Assembly: GCA_041394705.1 (NCBI GenBank)
Contig: JAWKHS010000012.1
Location: 1 to 64,000, forward strand
DNA: 64,000 nt
Direction of reading: 5' to 3'
Source of the DNA: Vicinamibacterales bacterium
GTDB lineage: Bacteria > Acidobacteriota > Vicinamibacteria > Vicinamibacterales > UBA2999
Positions 1 through 8,648 of this stretch are shown here, piece by piece (position 1 is the first letter of the stretch; every line of letters starts with the position of its first letter). The position numbers and the translations under genes are program-made. The notes beneath the pieces were generated by a model. It was given only the letters and a program-made list of their open reading frames with translations, had not been told where the DNA came from and did no database searches.

Positions 1-6
1 TATTCT
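1..6 (+). promoter_or_regulatory. -10 box of the first gene
   Basis: TATTCT lies 7 nt before the ATG at 14, the spacing expected for a leaderless transcript. The -35 region is outside the window. The same arrangement recurs at many genes here, which raises confidence. Confidence 0.5.
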
Positions 7-13
7 TGGCGCC

Positions 14-592
14 ATGCGCCGGTCCCGGACCGCCTGGTTCGTCGCCCTGGCCCTGGCCGCGGGCCTGAGCGCCGTCCCGCTGGCTCAGCCGTCCCGCCGG
101 CTGGACGCCCCGAACCTGGCGCCCTACGTGCCCACGCCCCAGGAAGTGGTCGACCGGATGCTGGCCCTGGCCAAGGTGACCAAGGGTGACGTGGTCATCG
201 ACCTCGGATGCGGCGACGGCCGCATCCCGATCACGGCGGCCAAGGTGTACGGCGCGCGCGGCATCGGTGTCGACATCGACCCGCTCCGGATCGCTGAGGC
301 GAACGCCAATGCCCGCGCGGCCGGCGTGACCGGGCTCGTCACGTTCAAGCTCGAGGACGCGATGACCACCGACGTCACGAGCGCCACCGTCGTCACGACC
401 TACCTGCTGACCGCCTCCAACCTGAAGCTCCGCCCGATGCTGACGCGGAACCTCAAGCCTGGCACGCGCATCGTCGCGCACAACTTCGGATTCGGCGACT
501 GGAAGCCCGAGAAGGTCGAGACCTTCACCGACGGCGCCAACCATCGCCGCACGCTGTATCTGTGGACGGCCGACGGGATCGTCAGGCCGTAG
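14..592 (+). CDS. secreted class I SAM-dependent methyltransferase
   Basis: This 192-aa protein starts with a signal peptide (RR at 2-5, hydrophobic stretch to about residue 24, then LAQP). The mature part carries methyltransferase motif I, VIDLGCGDGR (about residues 61-70), and the acidic motif II strand GVDIDP, so it should bind S-adenosylmethionine. The substrate is unknown. A periplasmic SAM-dependent enzyme would be odd because SAM is cytoplasmic; the N-terminus may instead be an uncleaved anchor. No Shine-Dalgarno box is seen; a TATTCT box 7 nt upstream suggests leaderless expression. The 3' end overlaps the next gene by 31 bp. Confidence 0.85.
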   Translation: MRRSRTAWFVALALAAGLSAVPLAQPSRRLDAPNLAPYVPTPQEVVDRMLALAKVTKGDVVIDLGCGDGRIPITAAKVYGARGIGVDIDPLRIAEANANARAAGVTGLVTFKLEDAMTTDVTSATVVTTYLLTASNLKLRPMLTRNLKPGTRIVAHNFGFGDWKPEKVETFTDGANHRRTLYLWTADGIVRP

Positions 593-2373
593 CCGCCGCC
601 TACGCCGACGCACGCGCGCGGCTGCAGGACGAGGCCCGGGCGCTCGACCTGTCGGACGCGCGGTTGGCCTGGGTGCGGCTGACGCTGGCGGGCCTCGCGA
701 CCGCGGTCGCGATCGGCGCCCTGGCCACCGCACGCTGGTCGGTCGGCTGGGCGGGCGTGCCCGCGGTCGCCTTCGCGGCCGTCGCCGTCGTCCACGCCCG
801 CAGCCTCGCAGCCCGGACCGCGGCGCGCCGGCGGCTGGCCTGCGTCGAGCAGGGCATCGCACGGATCGAGCACCGCTGGCAGGGTCAGGGCACTGGCGGC
901 GAGTCGCATCGCTCGACCGAACATCCCTACGCCGAGGACCTGGACCTGTTCGGCCGTGCCAGCCTCTTCGAGTTGCTGTGCACGGCGCGAACCGACACCG
1001 GCGAACGCACCCTGGCCCGATGGCTGCTCGCCCCGGCATCACCGGAGGTCGTCGTCGAGCGCCAAGCCGCCGTGGCGGAGCTCGCCGCCCGGCCGCAGCT
1101 GCGTGAGGACCTCAGCGTGCTCGGCCCCGACCTGCCGCGCGCCGCGACGACCGCGGCCGTCGCGGCATGGGCCGGCGCCCCGACGTCGGCGCCGGCGTGG
1201 TGGAGCCGGGTGGCGCTCGTCTCCCTGTCGGCCGCCACGCTGTCGGGCATCGCCTGGTGGTGGCGGACGGGCGAGCCGGCGCTGTGGCTGGGCGGCGCGC
1301 TGGCCGCGCAGGCGGTGGTGGGCTGGCGCCTGCGGCCCCGCATCCTGTCGGCGATCCGCCACGTCGAGGAGACGGCCCACGACCTCTCATTGGCGGCCAC
1401 GCTCATCGAGCGCCTGGAGCGCGAGGCCTTCGAAGGCCCCGGCCTTCGGGCCCTCCGTCAGCGCCTGGAGGGCGGCGGCATCCCGGCATCGGAGGCCATC
1501 GATCGGCTGGCGCGCCTCGCCGAGCTCCTCGCGTCGCGCCGCAACCAGTTCTTCGGCCCGCTGGCGCTCCTGCTCTTCTGGGCGACACACCTGGCGTGGG
1601 CCATCGACGGGTGGCGCGCCCGCCACGGCACGCACGTGGCCGCGTGGTTCGACGTCATCGGCGAAGTCGAAGCCCTCGCGGCCCTGGCCACCTTCGCCGC
1701 CGAGCGGCCGGCCGCCGTCTTCCCCACGCTGGAACCAGGGCCACCACGCCTCGTGGCGCACGAGATGACGCACCCGCTGCTGAATCCCGACCACGCCGTC
1801 GGGAACGACGTCGCCCTGGGCGGCGAGCATCCCCATCTGCTGGTCGTCAGCGGCTCGAACATGTCGGGCAAGAGTACCTACCTCAGGGCCATCGGCGTGA
1901 ACGTCGTCCTGGCGCAGGCCGGGGCCCCGGTGACGGCCCGGGCCATGGCGCTGACGCCGATGACGCCCGCCGGCACCATGCGGGTGCAGGACTCGCTCGA
2001 GAGCGGCCGCTCGCGGTTCTTCGCCGAGATCTCGAAGCTCCGCCAGATCGTGGACCTCGCGCGCCTGGACGGCCCGGGCGGCACGCTCTTCCTCATCGAC
2101 GAACTGCTGGCTGGCACCAACTCGCACGACCGTCAGCTCGGGGCGGCGGGCGTGCTCCGCGGCCTGGTGGGCCTGGGGGCGATCGGCCTCGCCACGACCC
2201 ACGATCTCGCCTTGACCGCCCTCGTGGACGACGCCTCGACCCGCGCGGCCAACGTGCACTTCGAGGACCGCTTCGAGGGCGGCACGCTCGTCTTCGACTA
2301 CCGGCTGCGGCCGGGCGTCGTCGGCACGAGCAACGCGCTCGTGCTGATGCGATCGGTCGGCCTCGACGTGTGA
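562..2373 (+). CDS. membrane-embedded MutS-like ATPase
   Basis: This 603-aa protein has a C-terminal MutS ATPase domain: Walker A GSNMSGKST near residue 431, Walker B LFLIDELLAGTNSHD near 509, and LATTHD for the switch His. The N-terminal mismatch-recognition domain of true MutS is absent. Instead there are hydrophobic segments around residues 42-85, 215-255 and 330-350 that look like membrane helices, with MutS core-like helical sequence between them. It therefore belongs to a MutS-related membrane family whose role is not established; mismatch repair should not be assumed. The GTG start at 562 overlaps the previous gene; a start further in is possible. Confidence 0.85.
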   Translation: MDGRRDRQAVAAAYADARARLQDEARALDLSDARLAWVRLTLAGLATAVAIGALATARWSVGWAGVPAVAFAAVAVVHARSLAARTAARRRLACVEQGIARIEHRWQGQGTGGESHRSTEHPYAEDLDLFGRASLFELLCTARTDTGERTLARWLLAPASPEVVVERQAAVAELAARPQLREDLSVLGPDLPRAATTAAVAAWAGAPTSAPAWWSRVALVSLSAATLSGIAWWWRTGEPALWLGGALAAQAVVGWRLRPRILSAIRHVEETAHDLSLAATLIERLEREAFEGPGLRALRQRLEGGGIPASEAIDRLARLAELLASRRNQFFGPLALLLFWATHLAWAIDGWRARHGTHVAAWFDVIGEVEALAALATFAAERPAAVFPTLEPGPPRLVAHEMTHPLLNPDHAVGNDVALGGEHPHLLVVSGSNMSGKSTYLRAIGVNVVLAQAGAPVTARAMALTPMTPAGTMRVQDSLESGRSRFFAEISKLRQIVDLARLDGPGGTLFLIDELLAGTNSHDRQLGAAGVLRGLVGLGAIGLATTHDLALTALVDDASTRAANVHFEDRFEGGTLVFDYRLRPGVVGTSNALVLMRSVGLDV

Positions 2374-2394
2374 CGCGCCGCGTCGCGGCGCCAC

Positions 2395-2400
2395 TACAAT
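2395..2400 (+). promoter_or_regulatory. -10 box, leaderless start of the HerA-like gene
   Basis: TACAAT is followed by 7 nt and then the ATG at 2408. An ATG at 2399 overlaps the box itself and would lie upstream of the expected transcript start, so the box argues for 2408. Confidence 0.55.
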
Positions 2401-2407
2401 GGCCGAG

Positions 2408-4822
2408 ATGGACTACGAGCAGCTCGGCCTCTTCTATCTCGGACGGCGTTACGACCCGGCGGCGCGCCAGCGGACGGCCGACCCGGTCCTGTACGACGCC
2501 GCGGATCTGCTGACGCACGCGGTCTGCATCGGGATGACCGGCAGCGGCAAGACCGGCCTCGGCGTGGCCCTCATCGAGGAAGCCGCCATCGACGGCTTGC
2601 CGGTGCTGGCCATCGACCCCAAGGGCGATCTCGCGAACCTGATGCTCACCTTTCCCGGGCTCACGCCGCAGGAGTTCGCGCCGTGGGTGAACCCGGACGA
2701 AGCGCGGTCGCAGCAGCTCTCCGTCGAGGCGTTCGCCGCGAAGGAAGCCGAGCGCTGGAAGGCAGGTCTGGCCGACTGGGACGAAGACGGCACCCGGATC
2801 GCGCGACTCAAGGCCTCGGCCGACGTCGCCATCTACACGCCCGGGAGCCGCACGGGGCTGCCGCTGTCGATCCTCGACACCTTCGAAGCGCCGCCGCGCG
2901 CGATCGTCGACGAGCCCGAGCTGCTGGCGGCCCGCGTGCAGTCGGTGGCCACGAGCCTGCTCGCGCTGGCAGGCATCACCGGTGACCCGACGACCAGCCG
3001 TGAGCACGTGCTCGTCTCCACGCTCCTGCAGGAGGCCTGGCGCCAGGGCCGCGGGCTCGACATGGCGGCGCTCATCGCCCAGGTCCAGACGCCGCCCGTG
3101 ACCAAGGTCGGCGTGCTCGAACTCGAGGCCTTCTACCCTGCCGGCGATCGCTTCGCGCTGGCGATGCGCCTGAACAACGTCCTGGCGGCGCCGGGGTTCG
3201 CGACCTGGCTCGAGGGCGAGCCGCTCGACGTGGGGCGCCTCCTGTACACACCGTCGGGCAAGCCCCGGGTGGCCGTCGTGTCGATCGCGCACCTGGGTGA
3301 CGCGGAGCGGATGTTCTTCGTGGCGCTGCTCCTCGAACAGGTGCTCGCGTGGGTACGCGCCCAGCGCGGCACGACGTCGCTGCGCGCGCTCCTGTACATG
3401 GACGAGCTCTTCGGTTTCCTGCCGCCCACGGCGAATCCTCCGAGCAAGACGCCGCTCCTGACGCTCCTCAAACAGGCACGCGCCTTCGGACTCGGCTGCG
3501 TGCTGTCGACGCAGAATCCCGTCGATCTCGACTACAAGGCGCTGTCCAACGCCGGCACGTGGTTCCTCGGACGGCTGCAGACCGAGCGTGACAAGGCCCG
3601 CGTGCTCGATGGCCTCGAGGGCGTCGCCGCCGGGGCGGGCCAGGGCTTCGACCGCCAGGGGCTCGACACGCTGCTCTCGGGCCTCGACAAGCGCGTGTTC
3701 CTCCTGCACAACGTCCACGACCACGCGCCACTGCTGATGCAGTCGCGGTGGGCGCTGTCCTACCTCCGCGGCCCGATGGGACGCGACGAAATCCGCGCGC
3801 TGATGGATCCCGTCCGCGGCCGGGCCACGGCAGCGCCCGCGCCGGCCACCGCCCCGGCGCCGATCTCGCCGGCCCCCGCGGCTCCACCACCGGCGGCCGC
3901 CGCCCCGCAGGCCGGGCCGCCCGCTGCGGCCGCGCGCCCGATGCTGCCGCCGGATGTCCCGCAGTATTTCGCACCGGGGCAGGGCGCCACCTACGTGCCG
4001 ATGCTCGTCGGCGCCGCCCGCGTCACCTACAGCGACGCGAAGCTGAAACTCGACGAGACCGGCGACGTCGTCGTGTGGACGCCGCTCTCCGACGGCCCGG
4101 TCGCCGCCGACTGGGAACACGCGGAACCGGCAGACTTCCGAGTGGACGCCCTGACGTCGACGCCGGGCGTGGCGGCGGCCTTCGCGCCGCTCCCCCAGGC
4201 GGCCGCCAAGCCCAAGAGCTATCAGGCCTGGACGAAGGACTTCTCGGCCTGGGCCGCCCGATCGCAGAGCCTGGAGCTCTTCAAGTCACCGAGAACGGGC
4301 CTGCTCTCCCACGCCGGCGAGAGTGAGGCCGCCTTCCGCATCCGCGCGAGCCACGAGGCCCGCGAAGCCAGGGACGCGGCGGTGCAGGCCCTCCGCGCCA
4401 AGTACGCCCCGAAGATCGCGGCCCTCGACGAGCGCATCCGGAAGGCCGGCGCGACGGTCGAAAAGGAGCAGCAGCAGGCGTCGGAGCAGAAGCTCTCCGC
4501 GGCGCTGTCGGTCGGCGCGTCCGTGTTGGGCGCGTTCTTCGGCCGGCGCACCGCGTCGGTCACCAACGTGGGGCGCATGGCGACGGCCGCCCGCGGCGTG
4601 AGCCGGATCGGACGCGAAGCCCAGGACGTCGAGCGCGCCAAGGCCAACGTCGACGCCCTGGAAGCCCAGAAGCAGCAACTCGAGGAGACGCTCGAACAGG
4701 ACGTCCGCGCCCTCCAGGACGAATGGAGTGGCGACGGCGAGACCTACGAGCGCCTCGTCGTCAAGCCGAGGCGGGGCGGCGTGCAGGTGCAGCTGGTCGC
4801 GCTCGTGTGGCGGCCTGAGTAG
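2408..4822 (+). CDS. HerA/DUF87-type ATP-binding protein
   Basis: This 804-aa cytoplasmic P-loop ATPase has Walker A GMTGSGKT near residue 42, followed by VLAIDPKGDLANLM, typical of HerA/VirB4-like DUF87 ATPases. A second acidic strand, LLYMDELFGF, near residue 327 is the Walker B, and a STQNP sensor-like motif follows near 366. A Pro/Ala-rich linker (about residues 475-515) leads to a C-terminal part with charged coiled-coil segments (about 640-700 and 740-790) around a small Gly/Ala-rich segment. These enzymes act as DNA or protein translocases; the partner here is unknown. The start was moved from 2399 to 2408 because of the -10 box at 2395-2400. Confidence 0.85.
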   Translation: MDYEQLGLFYLGRRYDPAARQRTADPVLYDAADLLTHAVCIGMTGSGKTGLGVALIEEAAIDGLPVLAIDPKGDLANLMLTFPGLTPQEFAPWVNPDEARSQQLSVEAFAAKEAERWKAGLADWDEDGTRIARLKASADVAIYTPGSRTGLPLSILDTFEAPPRAIVDEPELLAARVQSVATSLLALAGITGDPTTSREHVLVSTLLQEAWRQGRGLDMAALIAQVQTPPVTKVGVLELEAFYPAGDRFALAMRLNNVLAAPGFATWLEGEPLDVGRLLYTPSGKPRVAVVSIAHLGDAERMFFVALLLEQVLAWVRAQRGTTSLRALLYMDELFGFLPPTANPPSKTPLLTLLKQARAFGLGCVLSTQNPVDLDYKALSNAGTWFLGRLQTERDKARVLDGLEGVAAGAGQGFDRQGLDTLLSGLDKRVFLLHNVHDHAPLLMQSRWALSYLRGPMGRDEIRALMDPVRGRATAAPAPATAPAPISPAPAAPPPAAAAPQAGPPAAAARPMLPPDVPQYFAPGQGATYVPMLVGAARVTYSDAKLKLDETGDVVVWTPLSDGPVAADWEHAEPADFRVDALTSTPGVAAAFAPLPQAAAKPKSYQAWTKDFSAWAARSQSLELFKSPRTGLLSHAGESEAAFRIRASHEAREARDAAVQALRAKYAPKIAALDERIRKAGATVEKEQQQASEQKLSAALSVGASVLGAFFGRRTASVTNVGRMATAARGVSRIGREAQDVERAKANVDALEAQKQQLEETLEQDVRALQDEWSGDGETYERLVVKPRRGGVQVQLVALVWRPE

Positions 4823-4877
4823 CGCGGGTCAGGCAGGCCGACAGCCCGGCGTGGCGTAGTAAGCTGGAAGCCCACGT

Positions 4878-4966
4878 GCCGGCGTGGCGGAACTGGCAGA
4901 CGCGCGGGACTCAAAATCCTGTGCCCCTTACCGGGCGTGTGGGTTCGATTCCCTCCGCCGGCACCA
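4878..4966 (+). tRNA. tRNA-Leu (anticodon CAA)
   Basis: The 89-nt sequence folds as a class II tRNA: acceptor stem GCCGGCG pairs with CGCCGGC at 4956-4962, the anticodon stem CGGGA/TCCTG (4905-4909 with 4917-4921, one G-T pair) closes the loop CTCAAAA with anticodon CAA at 4912-4914, there is a long variable arm, and the T arm contains GGTTCGATTCC. The CCA end is encoded (4964-4966). It reads UUG codons. TAAGCT at 4860-4865 may be its -10 box. Confidence 0.97.
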
Positions 4967-5030
4967 CTTTCCTGTTGGACGAGGTCGACAGGTTGATCCG
5001 CATGCGGCCGCCGTTCCTCCGGCCACCCGT

Positions 5031-6242
5031 TCAGCGCACGCTCGGCGTCTTCACCTCGTACACGTGGACGATCGGGTCGTTGGTCGGCACGACGTAGATC
5101 CGCCGGCGCGTGGCGTCGTAGACCGCGCCGTTGATCCAGGCGTTGCCGGTGCCGGCGCTCATCTCGTGCAGGCTCCAGGTGGCGTAGGGCGTGAGGCTCC
5201 AGGGCGCCTTTCGGCCCTGCTTCACGAGCACGAGGTCGTTGGCGTCGTAGGCCCAGACGAAATGGCGGTACGGGTACCCGTGGGGCCCCTTGTCACCGTT
5301 GGTCGGGTCGTAGCACCACCAGGTGCCCTGGGGGTGCGGCGTGTAGTGCAGGGCCGGATCCTTGGTGCCCTCGCCGTAGCAGTAGCCGGTGCCGTGGCGG
5401 CCGATGAAGAGCACCGACCGCGTCCCGGACGGAAAGGCGATGCCTCCCATCTGCACGACGCTGCTGAAGTAGCGGTTCGGCCGGTCGTAGGGGCCGAGCG
5501 TCTGGTGGTCGTCCGGGTAGCCGACCAGCATCTTCGCCGACGCCTTGCGCTTCACGCCGATCTCATCGGGATCGAACACGCTCACTGAGGGGCCATAGCT
5601 CGATCGCGAGATGATCGAGATGCAGCACTGCCCCGTCAACGCCGGCCCGCCGAAGAGCGCGCGCCACTCCTCGGGCACGAGCGTCATGTACCCGGCCACG
5701 AGGCCCGGCTCTTCGCCGCCCACCGTGTAGGGCCCCTCGGCGGTCCCGAGCGTCTCGCCGGCCCAGTGGCTCTTCGTCACGTTGTGCCCGGCATCGTAGG
5801 TGGCGTACCCGCTCACGATGAGCCGCCCGTTCCAGGCCAGGATGCCGCCGAGCACCTTCGGATTGGGATCGGAATCGTCGAGGGCCTTCAGGTTCGGCAC
5901 GCCCCGGCACGGCTCGAGGATCTCCGCCCGCCCACCGATCTCGGGGATGGACACGCGCGCCGCGCCGCCCGAATACACGCAGCCGTAGTACATCGACTGG
6001 CCATCCGCGGCCATCCCGAGCGCGTGCCCGCCGTAGTGCAGGGTGATCTTCCGCGAGTCCTCGTCGGGCAGCCGGAACGTGCCGAGGTAGCGCAGGTCGG
6101 TGCCGCTCAGGAGCGGGAGCGCGGACGGAGCCACGGAGGCCGGCGCCTGCGCCAGCAGGGCGCCTCCGGGGACGACGGACAGGGTCGCGGCAGACAGCGC
6201 GGCCGCCAGTACGAGGCGACGTGGAACGGGCATCGAGACCAT
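5031..6242 (-). CDS. secreted protein of unknown function, possible beta-propeller
   Basis: This 403-aa protein starts with a signal peptide ending near LLAQAP (about residue 34). The rest is rich in Gly, Tyr, Trp and Pro with repeated short beta-like segments (LRYLGTFRLP, GRLIVSGYATYD, NAWINGAVYD, RRIYVVP), which suggests a propeller fold, but I recognise no family. The open frame runs on to 7538, but a GGAGGAG box 6 nt before the ATG at 6242 and the signal peptide fix the start; a second ATG lies at 6233. It is transcribed toward the tRNA and diverges from the receiver/GGDEF gene. The 138-bp gap between them holds no other feature that I can support. Confidence 0.75.
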   Translation of the reverse strand: MVSMPVPRRLVLAAALSAATLSVVPGGALLAQAPASVAPSALPLLSGTDLRYLGTFRLPDEDSRKITLHYGGHALGMAADGQSMYYGCVYSGGAARVSIPEIGGRAEILEPCRGVPNLKALDDSDPNPKVLGGILAWNGRLIVSGYATYDAGHNVTKSHWAGETLGTAEGPYTVGGEEPGLVAGYMTLVPEEWRALFGGPALTGQCCISIISRSSYGPSVSVFDPDEIGVKRKASAKMLVGYPDDHQTLGPYDRPNRYFSSVVQMGGIAFPSGTRSVLFIGRHGTGYCYGEGTKDPALHYTPHPQGTWWCYDPTNGDKGPHGYPYRHFVWAYDANDLVLVKQGRKAPWSLTPYATWSLHEMSAGTGNAWINGAVYDATRRRIYVVPTNDPIVHVYEVKTPSVR

Positions 6243-6380
6243 CGGGCGCTCCTCCGCTCCATCATCGCTCGTCGGGGACCGCCGGCGGGCGCGCTTCGAC
6301 GCCGGTCGGAGGGCGTGGGAACCTGCGAGCCCGGCCCTCACCACTATGTCGGGTGCGGCGTCCGGCCGAAACACGAAGGG

Positions 6381-8648
6381 ATGGGAGTCGTCCTGAAGGT
6401 CCGCCTGCCGTTTCGCCTCGGCTTCGCCACGAAGCCGGCAGCCGGCACCGCGGATCCGCGCCAGGGCCAGGGGGGCGGGCAGCCGACGATCGCCCTCCCT
6501 GCGGACGACACGCGCACCGGCGAGGCTGGCGTCGGGCCACAGCCCCCCCAGGATCGGACGGCCATCGCCGAGCGGACGCCGGTGGCCGCGGGCCATGGTA
6601 CGGCCATGCCGGCGACAGGCCCCGACACCGGCGTCCCGTCGCCGGCGGAGGTCGACCAGGCGTCCTCCTCGCTGGTCTGGCTCGCCTACACGTCGGCGCT
6701 GGCCTCGCGGGCCACCACGCTCGAGGACGCGGCGCTGGCGGCGCTCGAAGGACGGCTCGACCCGTCGCCTCGCCGCCGCGCGGCGCGGGAGACCTACAAG
6801 CTCGCCACGTCGCTTTGGCTGGTGGAAGCCCGCGATGCCGCGCGCATGGCGTGGGAGGCCGCCGGACTGCTCGAGAGCGGCACGCTGCTCGGCACGGCGA
6901 ATGCGTTGAGGCTGTCGCAGATTGTCGAGGCGCTGCACGGCACGCTCCGCACGCTGCCGCCGCCCGATGCCCTGTCGCCGGCCGGCCGGCCGACCTCGCC
7001 CGCGCTGCTGGTCGTGGACGACGACGACGCGCTCGCGCGGGAACTTCCCATCGAGGCGGCCGTCCGAGGGTGGCGAGCCAAGGTCATCCGGCATCTCACC
7101 GATCCGCTCGACGACCAGGCGGACGTGATCGTCCTCGGACCCGACGGGCTCGGTGACGCCGATGGCGCGGCACGGGCCCGCCTGCTCGCCGCCCACCCCA
7201 ACGCCGCAATCGCGGCCCTGGTGTCCGGCCCGTCGCTGCTCGAACGATCCGCCGCGCATCCCCTGTCCGCGGCCCGCACCCTGTGCAAGCCGATCGCCCC
7301 GGCGGCGATCGTGGACGAGGCCATCGACCTCGTTCGGCGCCGTCAGGCCACGCGGCCCGTCATCGTGCTTGGACTGGTCGATCCGGATCTGCGCGCGCGG
7401 GCGAGGACCGTCCTGGCGGATCTCGGCGCGGTGACCGAGGTCCACGAGAACGGCGAGGCCGTGTGGGACGTCGTGACCCAGCTTCGGCCCGAGCTCTGCG
7501 TCCTCGACGAGCGATGCGCCGGCGGGCCGTCGCTGCACGTGCCGCGGGCGATGCGCCGCGAGCTGGACGTGGCCGCGGCCAGCGTCATCCTGGTCACTCC
7601 GGCCTCCGACGAGGCCGCGGCGGCACGCGCGGCCGCGGCCGGCGCCGACGACTGGCTGCCTTCGGCCGCGGTGCCGTCCCTGCTGCTGCCACTCTCACGC
7701 AACCGCCTGGAGCGGACGAGGACCCAGCGCGAGGCCGCGGACCTGGACCCCGCCACCCGCCTGCCGCACCTGCGCTCGGTCATTCCGACCTTCGAGCGGA
7801 TGGTGGCCATCGCCCGGCGCTACGACCACACGCTGGCCATGCTGATGGTGGAGGTGGACGGCATCGGGCCCGCGTCCGCCTCGCGCGACCCCGAGCCGAT
7901 GCAGCGGCTCTCCACGCTCCTGGGGCGGCGCCTCGCCCGTGCCTTCCGCGCCGAGGACGTCGTGGCCCACGTGGCGCCCGGGCGCTTCGCCATCGCCGCC
8001 TTCGGCATGAAGTCCGAGGACGGCGTACACCGGATGGCCGAGCTCCTCGAGAGCTTCCGGGAGCAGGCCGTGCAGGGCGCGGACCGCACGGCCGTGGCGG
8101 CCTCCTTCAGCGCCGGCATCGCCCAGATTCGCGTCGACGGCAAGGACGCCGGCGAGCTCATCCGCGCCGCCGAGGCGGCCCTCGCCTCGGCGCGGCGACA
8201 GGGCGGCAACCGCATCGAAGCCGCCACGCGCGGCGAGGCGTCGCGCGTGGAGTGGACGGCCGACGCCCTGGTCATCGATCCTGACGCGCCGTTCGCGGCG
8301 CTGGTGGAACACGCGCTCGAGACGCGCGGACACCGCGTGCGCACGGTGGGCGACGGCCGCGAGGCCCTCGAGCTGCTCACCCATCCCGAGGCGCCGGTCC
8401 GCGCACGGCTGCTGGTGCTCGAGCTCGGCCTGCCGGGCCTGGACGGGCTCACGCTGCTCGGACAGCTCGCCGAGGCCGGCGTGCTCAAGACGTCGAAAGC
8501 GGTCGTGGTGACGACGCGGTCGGTCGAGGCCGAGATGATCGCGGCCATGGAGCTGGGCGCCGTGGACTACGTCACCAAGCCCGTCAGCCTCCCGGTCCTC
8601 ATGCGGCGGCTGCGCTCGGCCCTGTCGGGGAGCGCCGGTGTCGGCTGA
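6381..8648 (+). CDS. multi-receiver protein with degenerate HPt and GGDEF domains
   Basis: This 755-aa protein has, in order: a low-complexity N-terminus (1-90); an HPt-like helical region where the expected His is Tyr (TYKLATSLW, about 137); receiver 1 (about 208-315) with DDDD and CKP but Gly at the phospho-acceptor site (VIVLGPDG); receiver 2 (about 325-440) with Asp in CVLDER but no Lys; a GGDEF domain (about 455-610) whose signature is APGRF; and receiver 3 (about 620-755) with Glu replacing Asp (LVLELGLPG) but intact TKP. It is unlikely to make c-di-GMP. It overlaps the HEAT gene by 11 bp, so it probably controls the glycosyltransferase downstream. Start is uncertain: 6381 or 6606. Confidence 0.82.
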   Translation: MGVVLKVRLPFRLGFATKPAAGTADPRQGQGGGQPTIALPADDTRTGEAGVGPQPPQDRTAIAERTPVAAGHGTAMPATGPDTGVPSPAEVDQASSSLVWLAYTSALASRATTLEDAALAALEGRLDPSPRRRAARETYKLATSLWLVEARDAARMAWEAAGLLESGTLLGTANALRLSQIVEALHGTLRTLPPPDALSPAGRPTSPALLVVDDDDALARELPIEAAVRGWRAKVIRHLTDPLDDQADVIVLGPDGLGDADGAARARLLAAHPNAAIAALVSGPSLLERSAAHPLSAARTLCKPIAPAAIVDEAIDLVRRRQATRPVIVLGLVDPDLRARARTVLADLGAVTEVHENGEAVWDVVTQLRPELCVLDERCAGGPSLHVPRAMRRELDVAAASVILVTPASDEAAAARAAAAGADDWLPSAAVPSLLLPLSRNRLERTRTQREAADLDPATRLPHLRSVIPTFERMVAIARRYDHTLAMLMVEVDGIGPASASRDPEPMQRLSTLLGRRLARAFRAEDVVAHVAPGRFAIAAFGMKSEDGVHRMAELLESFREQAVQGADRTAVAASFSAGIAQIRVDGKDAGELIRAAEAALASARRQGGNRIEAATRGEASRVEWTADALVIDPDAPFAALVEHALETRGHRVRTVGDGREALELLTHPEAPVRARLLVLELGLPGLDGLTLLGQLAEAGVLKTSKAVVVTTRSVEAEMIAAMELGAVDYVTKPVSLPVLMRRLRSALSGSAGVG

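Noticed and set aside
2093..4120. Long minus-strand open frame of 675 codons opposite the HerA-like gene
   Set aside because: It is rich in Arg, His, Gly and Val with no motif and lies wholly opposite a gene with clear Walker motifs; high GC gives such shadows.
6243..7538. N-terminal extension of the minus-strand secreted protein frame
   Set aside because: It overlaps the receiver/GGDEF gene, lacks domains, and the signal peptide plus GGAGGAG box place the start at 6242.
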